A DNA stretch of 64,000 nt from Bradysia coprophila (lineage: Eukaryota; Arthropoda; Insecta; Diptera; Sciaridae): contig NW_023503501.1 of NCBI RefSeq assembly GCF_014529535.1, positions 2,672,150-2,736,149 on the forward strand, written 5' to 3'. Shown piece after piece: positions 46,119 to 57,705 of this stretch (positions are counted from its first letter, which is position 1; every line of letters starts with the position of its first letter). The notes under the pieces are model-generated. The model did no database searches. It worked only from the letters and a program-made list of their open reading frames with translations, and had not been told where the DNA came from. The position numbers and the translations under genes are program-made.

Positions 46119-47324
46119 GGTGTGTCTCAAATTTATGGAGAAAAAACTTTGAAATTGTTTCACTCTTTTAACCGAAAAAATAAGTTAATTTAGTTCTTTG
46201 TGAACTCTTTTGGAGTCAATTGACGGTGGCCAGCAATTACCCGTAGAATTGCGAGCACTCGGGCTTGTCACCACTCTAAGCCATGCAACCAAATATATCG
46301 ACAGAGGACTCAAAATTCGCGGGAATGGTAGTACTTTGATAATAGATTTAAGATGGAGTGGAGTAAAAGAAAGTATTGTCTCAAAGTTTGTCTTGGTTGA
46401 TATTTTGAAATTTTTTTGCTGCAACACTAAGTTCTTTGGCTCATTCTTAAACGAGATTTGATACCATTACCCATTATTACTCATATGTTTTATTACATAG
46501 TATACATTACTTCCATTTGAGTATTCTTTGGGATGGGAGCTTAGCAAATGTTTTCTGTGGACTTTAGTTTAACTTTTTTCAGTTTTTATCAATAATGCAC
46601 TTAAGATTAACTCAGTATACCCATTGCGATTAGATTGTAGGGATAACGTTTACCACATATTATAGTATGTATCCGATCCCGTTCGAAAATCGATAAGAAA
46701 CTTTTAGGTGATGTTCGAATAGAAATTATGTGTTAGTTACACGTATAATTTTCAAATTAATCAAAAAAATCTTTGTACTTTGGCGTTTTTTTTATCAATA
46801 GCCAAAGGAAATTAACGCAATAATCTCCTCTTGTTTATTATCAGAGAAGCGGATTGCTTCGCTTGGATTACATCGTCATTACTAGTTGTTACCTGACTCA
46901 TTGAATCGTATACATTGTATGCATGCTTCAGGATCGCAAAGCAAACTTTTCATCGTTCAAGTAATGCTCTGGACATATTTAATTTGGAATTTAAAGTTTA
47001 ACGTTGGATTGTGGGACATGCAAATTCATGTGCAATGCTACGATCTTACAAAATCTTACACGACAAGTTTATTCAAGCTTTTACCGTCTAGTTGACCTCG
47101 GTCACAGCAACGCTTCTAGCATGAACATAGAAAATATTCGAAGGATAATGAAATCACACAACGTTTCATTTGTGCAGACTAGAGGACTAGTATGAGTTGA
47201 AACATACAATGCAAACAATCCTAAGCGGTAGCTCTTACCACTAAAGCATCTAAATTTGACACTTGTCAATTCAGTGTTCATGCCAGGAGCAGTACTGTGC
47301 CTCGGTGAACTTTGTTCGCTTTAT
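46119..47324. other. Intergenic, nothing recognised
   Basis: AT-rich. The ORFs at 46210-46461 and 46886-47195 lack any recognisable domain and are not called. Confidence 0.4.
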
Positions 47325-47458
47325 CATGAATAATGACGTCCACATTTTTCAGTGCTGTCGGTAAATTTGAACCATCGGTAATCTCGACAAAACTGCATTC
47401 TATATGCAGTCAATGCAGTTTTTAAATTTACTGGCAACACTGAAAAAAGGTCAGTGTC
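47325..47458. repeat. Palindromic element
   Basis: AATAATGACGTCCACATTTT and TCAGTGCTGTCGGTAAATTT on the left pair with AAATTTACTGGCAACACTGA and AAAAAGGTCAGTGTCGTTATT-type sequence on the right. The loop contains a small ATGCAGT inverted pair. No target duplication was recognised. Confidence 0.65.
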
Positions 47459-48098
47459 GTTATTCCATGACCCCTTCTTATATGGACTAAAGTCGGACGT
47501 GAGACCTTCTCGGAACCCAATCGCTGCTCAGTCCGACCAGATTTAATTTTTTTAAATCAGAAATCAATATACCCGAAAATAGACCCTCTACATTGAAGTT
47601 CAACAGATCTATATGATTATTTATCATGAAATCACCAGGAGCCAAGAGATTCTACTTCTAATTCCTAGGCCATGCTCTGCACAAAGTTAATGATATTTTT
47701 CAATTCAACAATACTCTTTCCGAATATATTTCATTAAACACTTGTGCATAAAGAATGCACAGAACCAGCTGCTACAATAACTAACAATTTCAATAACTCA
47801 CAATTTTTGTCTCGTTTTCCTTTTTTTGTGTCGTTAGAGATAAGATACTTGGATGCAATAATTTAGGAGTTCCACACCTCATTAAAATCCATTATAGTTT
47901 ATTCTAAAAACTAAGTTTCTGAAAGAACGGGTAACTACCCTCACTACGGTGGTTGACACCCGAATTCAAACATAATTTGACATAATGTTTCTCTTCTATT
48001 CTATATAGCATTTTGTAAGGTAAAAATGTAACGAATGCGACTTGTGACAGGATGCATAAAAATCGAAGAAAAATTCGTATTGTCCTTATTGGATCGCC
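47459..48098. other. Intergenic, left end of a CAAGGTTCTGAAAG element
   Basis: TTTCTGAAAGAACGGGTAA at 47916 resembles the left end of the 26624 element. GTTCAGAACCTTGG at ~48284 resembles its right end, so a decayed copy may span 47912-48297 and hold the CAACGC element inside. The rest is unrecognised. Confidence 0.4.
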
Positions 48099-48256
48099 CA
48101 ACGCGCTTCAAGCATGAGTGGTAAAAATAGAGTACTGAAACTAGACAGTGTGTCATACGAGTTTTGTTACTGTAAAAAAATTTGGAAATTTTTACATACC
48201 AAGTAGTATTCTATTTGACAGCTGTCACTCGAAGCGCTTTTGCTTGACGTGCGTTG
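48099..48256 (+). mobile_element. Miniature TIR element, CAACGC family, copy 3
   Basis: Starts CAACGCGCTTCAAGCATGAG and ends TTTTGCTTGACGTGCGTTG, with TTTGACAGCTGTCACT inside as in copies 1 and 2. Flanks GATCGCC and GGACACT do not match, so the target duplication is lost. Confidence 0.72.
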
Positions 48257-48638
48257 GGACACTACCTTTTTGTGAGGTGTAGTTCAGAACCTTGGTAAAA
48301 ATAGCGAAGCGAAACTTTAGTTCGTAGATGTATTTACCGGGAATACCAGGAAAGAACTGACTCGGAAAAATAACGAATATATTCAACTCACTAAATAGTA
48401 TATTTTCATGGACAAAAGAGCTGAGTAATGAAAACTCGTTGGAAGCAAGCTGAAAACGTAACTAAAAACTGAAAAAGAAAAAATTGCAGACAATACTGGG
48501 AATAATTTCCTGAAAAATAACTTCCTAAAAGGGAAATCGATTCGTGTAGAGTTGGAACCCTGCTATACTCACTACATCGCATAAAACATATGTATGTGGA
48601 TGGTATATCTATTATATATATATAAAAGAATAATCGTG

Positions 48639-48675
48639 TATAAATTTCAAGTGACGTCCCAAAACACATTAGTTT
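48639..48675 (+). promoter_or_regulatory. Candidate core promoter of the FABP gene
   Basis: TATAAATT at 48639 is followed 32 nt later by an initiator-like CATTAGTTT (A at 48671), the spacing expected for a TATA-driven insect promoter. A second TATAAAAG lies at 48621 and a TCAGTT initiator-like site at 48683, so the exact start is uncertain. Confidence 0.45.
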
Positions 48676-48778
48676 CTTTCGTTCAGTTTAGCCGGTAGAG
48701 TCGAGGTGTACAGTTGTCTGTGACATTATCTTTTTTTTTCTTCAAAGAGTTCCAACGGAAATAAACATTTAATTCGAA

Positions 48779-51700
48779 ATGGCTTGGGTTGGAAGAAAAT
48801 ACAAATTGGAAAAATCCGAAAACTTCGGAGACTACATGAAGGCACTTGGTAATTGAAATTTGATTATTTTTTATTCGATACTGCACATGTTACGCTATAA
48901 AATATGGTACGATTTTTGAGACACGCCGAGTCACACCATATACTACGCCCTTCATAAATCTTCATAAGAAGCCGCATGCGGACACCGGCTTTTCAAGCGA
49001 AACGCAATCTTAAATGGGCAAAACAAAAATTCTTTGGCTTTTTTTGCAACTTTTTTTTGTTTCGTGCGTTGTCCAATCCAAGTTAATAAAAGTAACACGA
49101 ATCGTTTTTTCTTTGGATAGTAGTCACACTATCTATATATCGATATATTCTAGTCACATATAGACAGACTTGGAACCATATTTTCTGTATACAAAATGTT
49201 TCGTGTTGATTTCAACAATATAATTATTAGGAGTTTATGGTAGAATAAGTTTGACGATCGCATTTAAAATATTTTTTCCATTTTTAATTATTAATTTTGT
49301 TACTAACATTAGCTGAACCGTGAATAGAACACCAGTTTTTTTTCTCTCTCTCAACAATGGTACATACAGTGTGGATGATGTGTACTTCTACTTTCAATAC
49401 GTAAATAGCACGATACACATCAACCTACGTTTGTATCGGTTGTTTGGCTTTTTTGCCGGTTCACATTATAAAAGTGTTTAGTGGATTGCGTTACCATTTT
49501 TCGGTTCAAAAATGTTTACTTTTCACAGTTTAAAAAAAAATGTATTCAAATTATCGAGGTGCTGTCATTACACCTCTTGCAATACATACCGATAATTACA
49601 GTTTGTAATTATACTGCAATTATTCCGTCATCATATTGTACAATCGAAAATTTTATATGGAGCAACAGATGCCCTAAATTACTTGGAAAATCGATGGATT
49701 TCGTTGTAATGTGCAGTATAATATACATCGGTCGATTGTAATGCGAAAACCGGAAAGAACTGTTAGGTTAAGGGTTAAAAATATGCATTTTTACTGGTCA
49801 CGATTCGTTTTTATTTCAATTATTAATTTAATTGACAAAAAATATTTCAATCTGTCGTCATCGTCAATTTAAAGCAATTTTGAAATATTGTTCTGCACAT
49901 CTAATAAGTCTTTATATGGTCCATTTTATGGTATTCTTAATTTAATTTGGTAAAAATGCAGCTTTGCTCGTAACTTGTCAAACGACAAAGGCATAAAGCG
50001 ACGCTTTGATTTAAAGTTCCCGTTAAACATTCACAGAAAAGCAAGCAATGTAATTAAATTACTTACGGCCTACGACATCCGAGCTACGAGCCGCACTTCG
50101 CTGATTTTTTTTACTTGCCTTTGTTATACAATTTGATGCCATCAGAAAACGCCTTCCACTCGCTCGATTTAGTTTTAGGATGTGGTATGACATTCTTGCT
50201 GCTAGCGCGTGCCGCATGGACCAGAATTTTTTCAAGTGTTCTCCTTTGTAAATTGTCAAAAAAAAACTTGTTCCCAATTTTTGTATTACACCGAATTTAG
50301 TACCGAGGCATAAAAAGTGATCTCCAAAAAATTGCAAAATCCAAAATGTTCTCCTAGCATTGTTAGACTGTTCAACGAAATTCTTGTTGAATCAATTACA
50401 AGCCACAACCGCTGTCAAACTAGAAAGCATTTTCTTTCCCTGTAAGTCAGAAAATGTTTAAGAGCAATGGATCCTTTGCAAATTTATAGCCTACATTTAG
50501 GCGGAAAAATATTCGTTTTTTGATAATCTCTCTGAACGAAAATTTTTTTGTTTCAAAAAGTAAAATGATAAAAGCACGAAAATAATTGCACTTGAAGAAA
50601 TCCGCCTAAATGGGCTACAAATTTGCTCTTATAGTTGAGTATCCGAGTAAAATCTGTCAATAATCACACGAGAACGCAGGGCCTATACGGTGTTTAAGTA
50701 GATCGAGATGGAAAATCAACTCGGGGTCTGCTGTCGATAATACAAAAGAATCTGACATCAGACCCCGAGATGGAACAATAGGTTGTAGTTTCGTCATCTC
50801 TCTCACTTAAACACTCTAATATTGGGAATTTACCCAAATTTACCAAACTTCTTTTTTGATCAAGTTTGGTAAATTCACCACATTTTTGTTGGTAAATTTC
50901 AGTAAATAAAATTGTAATTGTATGCCCGTTGAGCGTATTTTACATTGTATATGCAACAGGTTGTCGAAAAGCACGTTTTTCGCGCCATTGTCATACAAAT
51001 TTCTATTCAATTTCTATACACAAAATGCATCGTTGCACTGCCGGTGAATGTATTTTTTCTGTAACTTTCTTCGGTTTTGTTGTTTGTATTACGCTCGGTA
51101 TGAAATTTGATATTAATTTGGTATCGTCTGACGAGCTTGTCGTTTCAAGAGACAGAAATTTCTGTTATCTTGTGGTGATATTTGTTTCATTTTGTAATCT
51201 ACATTGTTGCGTCGCTAATGTTCAGTTCAGAGTTTATTTGAAACAAGATTTATTATTTACCATTTTCGGTTTATCAATAAGTCTATTTGTTTTCTTTCAA
51301 CTTCCACTAACATAATGGGTACACAAAAATTAAAAGCGAAAAAACTACGTCTCGCCCATATACTGTACATTGTTGTAAAAATGTACATAACATGGCATAA
51401 TAACACATTGCGATGGTGTTCTCCAAAGCATATTATGGGCTCGCAGAAACGTAAAGAATAATTTGTTTGCCATTCAAACAAACAAGCAAAACATATCCCA
51501 GAACAATCACATACATTCTTGTGTCTAGTGAGCAGTGTTCTTAGCCATTGCATGGAACAAAAAATATATTTTAAATTAATCATGTCCGCCGGCAGTTATC
51601 GCGACGGTCATAGAGTTCGACAAGTCAAACGACAATGAAGTTATTCAATTTATCAATAAGCCGTGAATGAATGAGATTACAACAGTTGCTTGGGAAGTTT

Positions 51701-54700
51701 CTTCTTTTTTTTTAATTCGTTTTTTCGTCTCTTAATTTAAATTGGGTTTGATTGGAAAAGAATTTTTTTGATTGATGCACAAAGGTTAATACGCGATAAA
51801 GATTGAGGTTGATTCGTGGCTTAGGTTTTGATATTAGAAGTCAAAACGAATGGCTTTTGATGGCCTTGTAAACTGCAATGAATCATTTATCTTTGGTTCT
51901 TTAATGGTCGATGTCGATACAAAGTTTTTTTTTATAAATATTTTGTCAGTGGAACGTAAGATCTGTCCACTTCTTGTTCATATGCGTCATCTTTATATTT
52001 ATAGCATAGCACCCATTCCAGGAAATGGAATCTCTTCCTTAATCAGTTAATATTTGATCCTTGTGGAATTAAAGGGATTACAGGGATAAAATTGAAGTGC
52101 GAATCCACTGACTTATGCCACTTGCCATGCCCTCTAGAGAAGCTATTGTACGACTTCCGTCCATTCTGACTCTAACTCATCAATTCACTTTCGTATTGTC
52201 TTTATTATCTGAAAGTGTCCTTACTTTCCAGACTGAGCATCCATAGCATGTAATGCTAGGTAAGAGTCGAACTCGGTCTGATCGGGACGCGAACCTGATT
52301 TCGACCCGAACCTGAACTAAGATTTCAGGTTCGATCAGAACTTGACCGAAACCTGCCATTTTCGATTTTTGGTTCGACCTGAACTGAACCAGAACCTGAA
52401 TTTGTTCGATCCGAATTTGATCCGAAGATGATCTTCCACTCTCCCAACTGACCCAACTTGAAAATTTCAGGCTCAGCTCAAATTTCGAAAGTAACGGTTC
52501 AGGTTCGGTCAGATTCGGGTCAGGCCAGGTTCGTGTTGAAACCGAAATCGAAAATTTTAGAATCATGTCAACTTCGGGTCTAACCTATCTTCCTCAATCT
52601 ACCAATTTCAACGGGCTAACAAAGCACAAACATTCAGTTTTCAGTTTAGTTTAAACCAACCAGCAAAGCAATTTTTTTCTTCGCCGGCTCGTTATAAATG
52701 CATGAGTTCAGCATTGAGTCCAGCATTTAGCATTCCATTTTATTTTATCTTTCACTTGACCATTTAAATAACTTAATTCTATTTGAAGTACCATCGTTAC
52801 GACATAATGAGATAACCGACATTTTCTTCAACAAATAAATCGTTGGTCTGTGTTAAATATGAATTTCTTTCATATTGTGATGAATGGCAATCTGGTGTCG
52901 TGTCTCATTATTTTTTGAAATATGATTTTGTTGTTGAGGTTGTTTATTGTGCGTTACTTGACACTTCGAGTGATTACACTTCTCATTCAATTTTAATAGA
53001 AGAAAATATAAACAAATCGTTGTCATTTTTGATGGTCAAGTTGAATGTTTTATCTTCACATAAAAATAAAAAAGTTTTTTTTTTATCAATTATGGTCCAA
53101 CGTTATCAGCCAATCCGAAAATAGGCAAACAATCGCAGACATTACATAAACTCCCATATAGATATAGCTTCTCTGAATGGTATTTTATATCAGAAAAGCT
53201 GTAAAAAAAAATATTTGAAAAATAAGTTAAAATAATTTTGATTTATCTACGTCGATAATTTCAAAGATTACACAACATTTTAAACAGATTGTAGTTAATT
53301 CACTGGGATTAAATTGAATATATGTGAACGGACGAATGGAATCGATTTTATTTATTTTTCCGTGATCCTATTACCTGATATCGTCTAGATTAGTAGCCAC
53401 TTATGCATGTCTTCCTTCGATCAACATATGAGCTCTTTTAATTTTTAAGATAACAGTTGCATTATTATTTGTCAACGTGAATGTCTTACACCTAGGAACG
53501 AAATGTTTCTCGGAAAATTCCATAAAATTGAATCAAATTAAAACGATCGACTCTGAGTATTTTGATTGTGTCGTTCTTCGAAAACAAGTATAGGCATACA
53601 TAGTGGACACATTTAAACGGTTTTTATTACATTTGCAGTGTTTATTCAGTGTAAAAGCTTAAAGGCATGGCATAAGCTCAATATTACACTGAATAAATCC
53701 TGTCAATCTTATAACAACAATTGAAATGTGCCCGCAATGTAAGTCTAAACTTGTTTTCGAATCAGGGCCTATTATTGACGAACTTCAAGGTTCCACTAGC
53801 GTAGAGCTGATCAGAGCTGTCTTTTCAATAAAAACCCTGGTTGTCTCTCGAGATCCTTGCTTATATGCCACTATATTTTACTGTAGCAACTAACATTCAA
53901 CAATTTCATTCAATTCAATGTAGTCAATATACATGCGACGTCACCAAACCAAATTTAAATTATCTTTACTCTTGGCTTACCTTACCCGTTGTGCGTTTTT
54001 AACGTTCGCACGTCCTCGTCATTCTTACCTACTCGTGCGTTTATTCACCTGTCCTTTGAATCATTCTTCGTTTCTTCGTTCACTCAGCTAATTATCCGAA
54101 TTGTTGTTCCAGATTGCACATTTTAATCCAATTCAGAACACAGCCTATAATAAACACCTACGAGCCAAGGCTCTAAACACACATTCACACTAACATTACG
54201 TCAGAATCATGTGACAGACATACTCAAATACGTGAGGTAAAGTTAGTTTTACTTCACGGTGGCGAAACTTTACCTCAAATTTCTGAGTAAAATACCTAAA
54301 TTGGTAATGGAACAAATGGTGGAAATGGCACTTCTTGTATGTTTATCGACCTCGGCTACGCCTTGATTCACACAAGAATCGCCATTGCTACTATTTGTTC
54401 CATTGTTAAGTAATGTGCTATTCGTACAATGACCGCAAATATTTACCGAATTTACTTTATGGTAAATTCAGTTTCTCAATCGCTGTCAGCGCTGCTAATC
54501 TTACAATCTGTCAGTTAAATTTTTCCCATAAAAAGGAGTGTCGGAGAGCTACAATAGAGTTAAATTTATCATCTCCCCTACATGTTGACAGGAATGGGGT
54601 TAGTAAATTTTCGGTAAATGCTGAAAATTTTGGTAAATTTCTGTAAATGTGTTAAATGAGTTTACCAAATAATCTGCCCCATTTCGAAACACGATACACT

Positions 54701-55233
54701 AAAAATCCTCAGAATCGATCGTTTTCATTTGATTTGACTTTCATTCAATTTTACAATATTTTTGTTTACTTCCAGGCGTTAACATGATGCTCCGCCAAGT
54801 CGGAAATTCCGTTTACCCAACAGTTGAATTGACGAAAAACGGTGACGAATACTCATTCACCACCAGCTCAACATTCAAGAACACTGTCATCAAGTTCAAG
54901 GAGGGCGAAGAATTCGACGAAGAGACCCTTGACGGACGTAAAATTAAGAGTGTCATCACATTCGATGGAGATAAAATGATTCATGACCAGAAAGGCGAAA
55001 AGGGCCACATCATCTATCGCGTATTCACTGATACGGAATTGATTGCTGTAAGATGAGCTGCCTGCCCAACAGCGCATAAAATTAGGGCAAAATCTTGAAT
55101 CTCTCTTGCAATAAGTTTTTTGTGCGCTGTTGTGATTCGTTTGAGACAAGATCCAATAATTGTGTATGTATCTTTGTTTCAGACCATGGAACTCGATGGA
55201 ATTAAAGTCACCCGATACTACAAAGTCGTATAA
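48779..55233 (+). CDS. Fatty-acid-binding protein (cytosolic iLBP family), three exons
   Basis: Exons 48779-48848, 54776-55047 and 55183-55233 join in frame to 130 aa, the usual length of this family (131-135). Members are ten-stranded beta-clams that carry fatty acids or retinoids in the cytosol. The N-terminus (MAWVGRKYKLEKSENFGDYM, then KALGVNMMLRQVG) matches the family signature around the first strand and helix-turn-helix. The middle has TFKNTVIKFKEGEEFDEETL, and the C-terminal VTRYYKVV keeps the R-x-Y pair that contacts the fatty-acid carboxylate. The ATG is preceded by AACATTTAATTCGAA and a TATA-containing region. Intron 1 is 5.9 kb and filled with palindromes and hAT-like sequences; intron 2 is 135 nt. 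The exon 1/2 break after Gly24 is a conserved position in this family (general knowledge). Whether it is a muscle, gut or general isoform cannot be told. Confidence 0.93.
48849..50676. other. FABP intron 1, first part, nothing recognised
   Basis: AT-rich intron sequence. No exon-like segment with matching phase and no repeat family was recognised. Confidence 0.4.
50677..50931. mobile_element. CAGGGC-family element interrupted by a palindrome
   Basis: CAGGGCCTAT at 50677 resumes as AATATTGGGAATTTACCC at ~50820 and continues with TTTACC/GGTAAA motifs to TGTATGCCCG (~50931), resembling the family's right end ATATGCCCTG. Between lies a palindrome, 50691-50813: TGTTTAAGTAGATCGAGATGG against CATCTCTCTCACTTAAACA, inner ACTCGGGGTCTG against CAGACCCCGAG. 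Intronic, so transcribed with the FABP pre-mRNA. Confidence 0.6.
50932..52257. other. FABP intron 1, nothing recognised
   Basis: Open frames at 50929-51315 (+) and 51257-51583 (-) encode hydrophobic or Cys/Phe-rich low-conservation strings. They lack plausible starts and are not called as genes. Confidence 0.35.
52258..52580. repeat. Degenerate short-period repeat (GAACCTGA/TTCGACC-type)
   Basis: Variants of CGAACCTGA, GACCCGAACC and TTCAGGTTCGATCAG recur every ~6-20 bp over about 320 bp, partly in both orientations. It is more GC-rich than the flanks. It looks like a decayed minisatellite; the minus-strand ORF over it is a by-product. Confidence 0.6.
52581..53573. other. FABP intron 1, nothing recognised
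   Basis: AT-rich intron sequence without recognisable exon, repeat family or RNA. CACCTAGGAACGAAATG at ~53491 resembles the edge motif of the GC-core palindromes (CCTAGGTACGAAATG at 35133). Confidence 0.35.
53574..53762. repeat. 189-bp palindrome in FABP intron 1
   Basis: TCGAAAACAAGTATAGGC at the left pairs with the right arm ending CTAAACTTGTTTTCGA. Inner arms: GTGGACACATTTAA, TTTATTCAGTGTAA and TAAGCTTAAAGG-type blocks mirrored by TTACACTGAATAAA and TTGAAATGTGCCCGC. It abuts a CAGGGCCTATTATTG end at 53764, which is a lone left terminus of the CAGGGC hAT-like family. Confidence 0.72.
53763..54302. other. FABP intron 1, lone hAT-like terminus
   Basis: CAGGGCCTATTATTGACG at 53764 is a solitary left end; no right end was found within 600 bp. 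Otherwise unrecognised, apart from a short imperfect inverted pair GTGAGGTAAAGT/ACTTTACCTCA at ~54230-54280. Confidence 0.4.
54303..54409. repeat. Palindrome with GGCTACGCC core, in FABP intron 1
   Basis: GGTAATGGAACAAATGGTGG and AAATGGCACTTCTTGT pair with ACAAGAATCGCCATT and CTACTATTTGTTCCATTG. The dyad GGCTACGCC is at 54354-54362 in the context GACCTCGGCTACGCCTTG. This is a one-base variant of the GGCTTCGCC core. Confidence 0.75.
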
Positions 55234-55409
55234 GCTGATCGACAATGCCTTCTGATTAGAATATTTACCATTGATTCATTTTGATACATTTTGTGTATTA
55301 TTTCTTCTTCTCTTTATTTTTTGGCTTATAATTCAACAAAAAATAATTTTGTAAATGAGCAGCTCTAAGGAGGATTTCTTATCTGCACTGGATGCAAGAC
55401 ATTTTACAA

Positions 55410-55415
55410 AATAAA
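55410..55415 (+). terminator. Polyadenylation signal of the FABP gene
   Basis: AATAAA occurs 177 nt after the stop codon at 55231-55233, followed by a T-rich tract. Confidence 0.6.
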
Positions 55416-55902
55416 TTTATTTTTTTGAAAAAATATTCAGCGGCTTTTTTGTATGAGTTACGAAGCAATTTTGGTCGACTCACATAAATAGTTGACGATA
55501 AGAAAGCAGTGCACGGGAATGCGTTTATGAAATTATGGAAATCGAAAGAATTTGAACAATTGAATAGCGAAAGCATTGTACACTACTATGGGAATAACTA
55601 AATGTTACTTTATTACGATTTTAGGAAGTTTTTGTCTTACAAAACAACTCATTGGCAGAATTATTCATCCACAGAAATTATTCCTTTAGTGAAGACATTA
55701 GATATTTACGTTACGTCACAAAAGGACGGTAAAGTTGAATTTTTTCGTGAAGTTTATTGATCAGAGGCGAAGCCAAGTTACGAACAGTACTTTACAAGCT
55801 CAGGTCAAAAGTGCTTCATTGATAAAATGAACGGGTTTCGATGCAAAGCATGAAAAACTTAATAAGGAACAAAATACAATTTTCAGACGATGGAAATCTA
55901 CT
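55416..55902. other. Intergenic, isolated GGCGAAGCC core
   Basis: GGCGAAGCC (the inverse of GGCTTCGCC) occurs at 55766-55774 after TTTATTGATCAGA, as in the 43797 palindrome. Its arms are too diverged to define an element. Confidence 0.4.
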
Positions 55903-56062
55903 CAATTCACGCCGTAAGTGTGCCTAAAATTTGAATTTTAAGTGAACGATTTGATGAAAAAGTGAACCAAAAAATACGTTTCAACGCTTCCTTGTATGAA
56001 AATGACGCTACGTTACAAAGATCTCCGCACTATTCATTTCGACCGCACTTACGGCGTGAATT
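55903..56062. mobile_element. Intact ATTCACGCCGTAAGTG element
   Basis: Left end CAATTCACGCCGTAAGTGTG and right end CGCACTTACGGCGTGAATT are terminal inverted repeats of ~18 bp. The interior TTTGAATTTTAAGTGAACG...AAGTGAACC is collinear with the split copy at 45441-46118 (inverted). About 160 bp, non-coding. It serves as the reference that reveals the nested insertion there. Confidence 0.78.
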
Positions 56063-57705
56063 TTCTGTTTCAAATGACCTGATGGCATCAGTGGCTTTCC
56101 GTTGTATAGACGGGTAAGAGCGTCTATTAGAGCGATGTGTGAGGCTTCAAATCAAAACTCAGGAACTTCAAGTTTAACCTGATGTTGATCGGCACAGTTT
56201 TAGCCACACAGATAGTCTCTGCGATAAAATGAACAATTTTTGTAAGAAAATTTTCAAGAATTTTCCTAAATAGAAAATGTAAGAAATTTTAAGCAAATAT
56301 GCAATAATGTTTTGACTAATATCCACTCAGTGGATTCCACTGCTACATACTGTAGAAGTTCCATTGCATTTACTTTTCGAAATGAATTCAATCCGAGCTT
56401 TATGTGAAGGGACACCATTTTGTAATAACCAAGTTTCTTCCATTTAAAAAATGTCTTTAAACATGGTTATTGCAAAATGCTGCTGTATACTTAGTATACG
56501 AACTGATATGAGGTGCTTTGTGTATGTGTCTCATGTAACTGAAGTCTAAATTACTTTTACATGCTTATGCACGGTAAAGTGCACTTTACATCACTGTTTG
56601 TGAGAGGGAAAATGCACTTACCGTCAACAAACATGTAAAATGTGTAACGTGTGATTACTCCACTCGCCTTCGTCTCGTTCCGCAAACCTCACACTTGCCT
56701 AAACAAATATTTACAACCAGTGACGGAACATACTATAACTGAATTTTGTAGACCGTCTTTAACCGCAGGTGAAAACTCTTATCATTTAGCATTGTGCAAT
56801 AAAAGTTGTTTTTAAAATGCCGCATCGGTTATTTAAATTTGTTTAGCTTCATACAATATTAATTATCACAGTTGTAAATTTGAAATTAGGTAATTCAGTC
56901 TAAATTATTAGCTCATACTTCAGGTGAGTGATATTTGTAGCACACAATTGGTGATATTATCGCGAAAAAGCCCTCATCTGACGAACTATATACATCAAAT
57001 GGTTTAAAAGCAGAATAGAAATTAAACAGTAAAACCTTCGATTGACCTCATATAGATGTTATATATGAACACTTAAAGACGAGTCACATTAGTCACAATT
57101 TTAGGAAAAATGAAATTTCATTTATTTATCTCCGTTTCAAATAAGCTGATGACGGAAATAGAAGTTTTCTTCCATGTTTAGATCCTTGAACGTTGATTGC
57201 TGAAATCTTCAGCATAAGAAGTTGGTGTTTTGACATCGGTATATAAGTGTTTCGGAACTACCAATAAAACCGATGTTTCGGAAATTTTAGATTTTCGTGG
57301 ATTCGAGATTACACAGTGTTCCTCAATCAAGATAAAGCTTTATCAAAAGGCACCTACACGGTTATTACAAAAACGAAATGAGTGACCCACAATGAGCTTA
57401 AAAAAGGCTTTAATTGAATTAACTAAAATTCTTGTGAAACGGTTTCCATACAACGGTCCACAATAAAGGGATGCTAAGGACTTTTCTGACTAAGTTACAC
57501 GACAAATTTTGTATTGAAATAATTTCGGTTTCATGCTGGATAGTCAAAATCGTTTTTGATTGCTACCGCTTACATTAAGAAACGGGTCTATCTGAAATTA
57601 TAGTCGTTCGATAGTAGGTATTTTAGAAACACACACGTTGGACTTTTAAGAAATTACAGACGGTTGACCCGTTTCGCAAACTTTTTTACAAAGGGTCGCT
57701 CCATA
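56063..57705. other. Intergenic, two short palindromes
   Basis: 56414-56480 pairs CATTTTGTAATAACCAAGTTT-type sequence with AAACATGGTTATTGCAAAATG. 56555-56640 pairs TTTTACATG and CGGTAAAGTGCACTTTAC with GTGCACTTACCG-type sequence and CATGTAAAA. No gene was recognised. Confidence 0.5.

Noticed and set aside
50929..51583. Two overlapping ORFs (128 and 108 codons) in FABP intron 1
   Set aside because: Opposite strands, no ATG in good context, low-complexity hydrophobic translations and no domain. Most likely chance.
52180..52566. Minus-strand 128-codon ORF
   Set aside because: It covers the degenerate short-period repeat; the translation is repetitive (PDPN/PEPE-like) with no domain.
54592..54684. 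Possible further CAGGGC-family element (AATGGGGTTAGTAAATTTTC with TGCCCCATT)
   Set aside because: Ends do not match the family consensus and no target duplication is visible; only the TTTACC-rich interior is similar.
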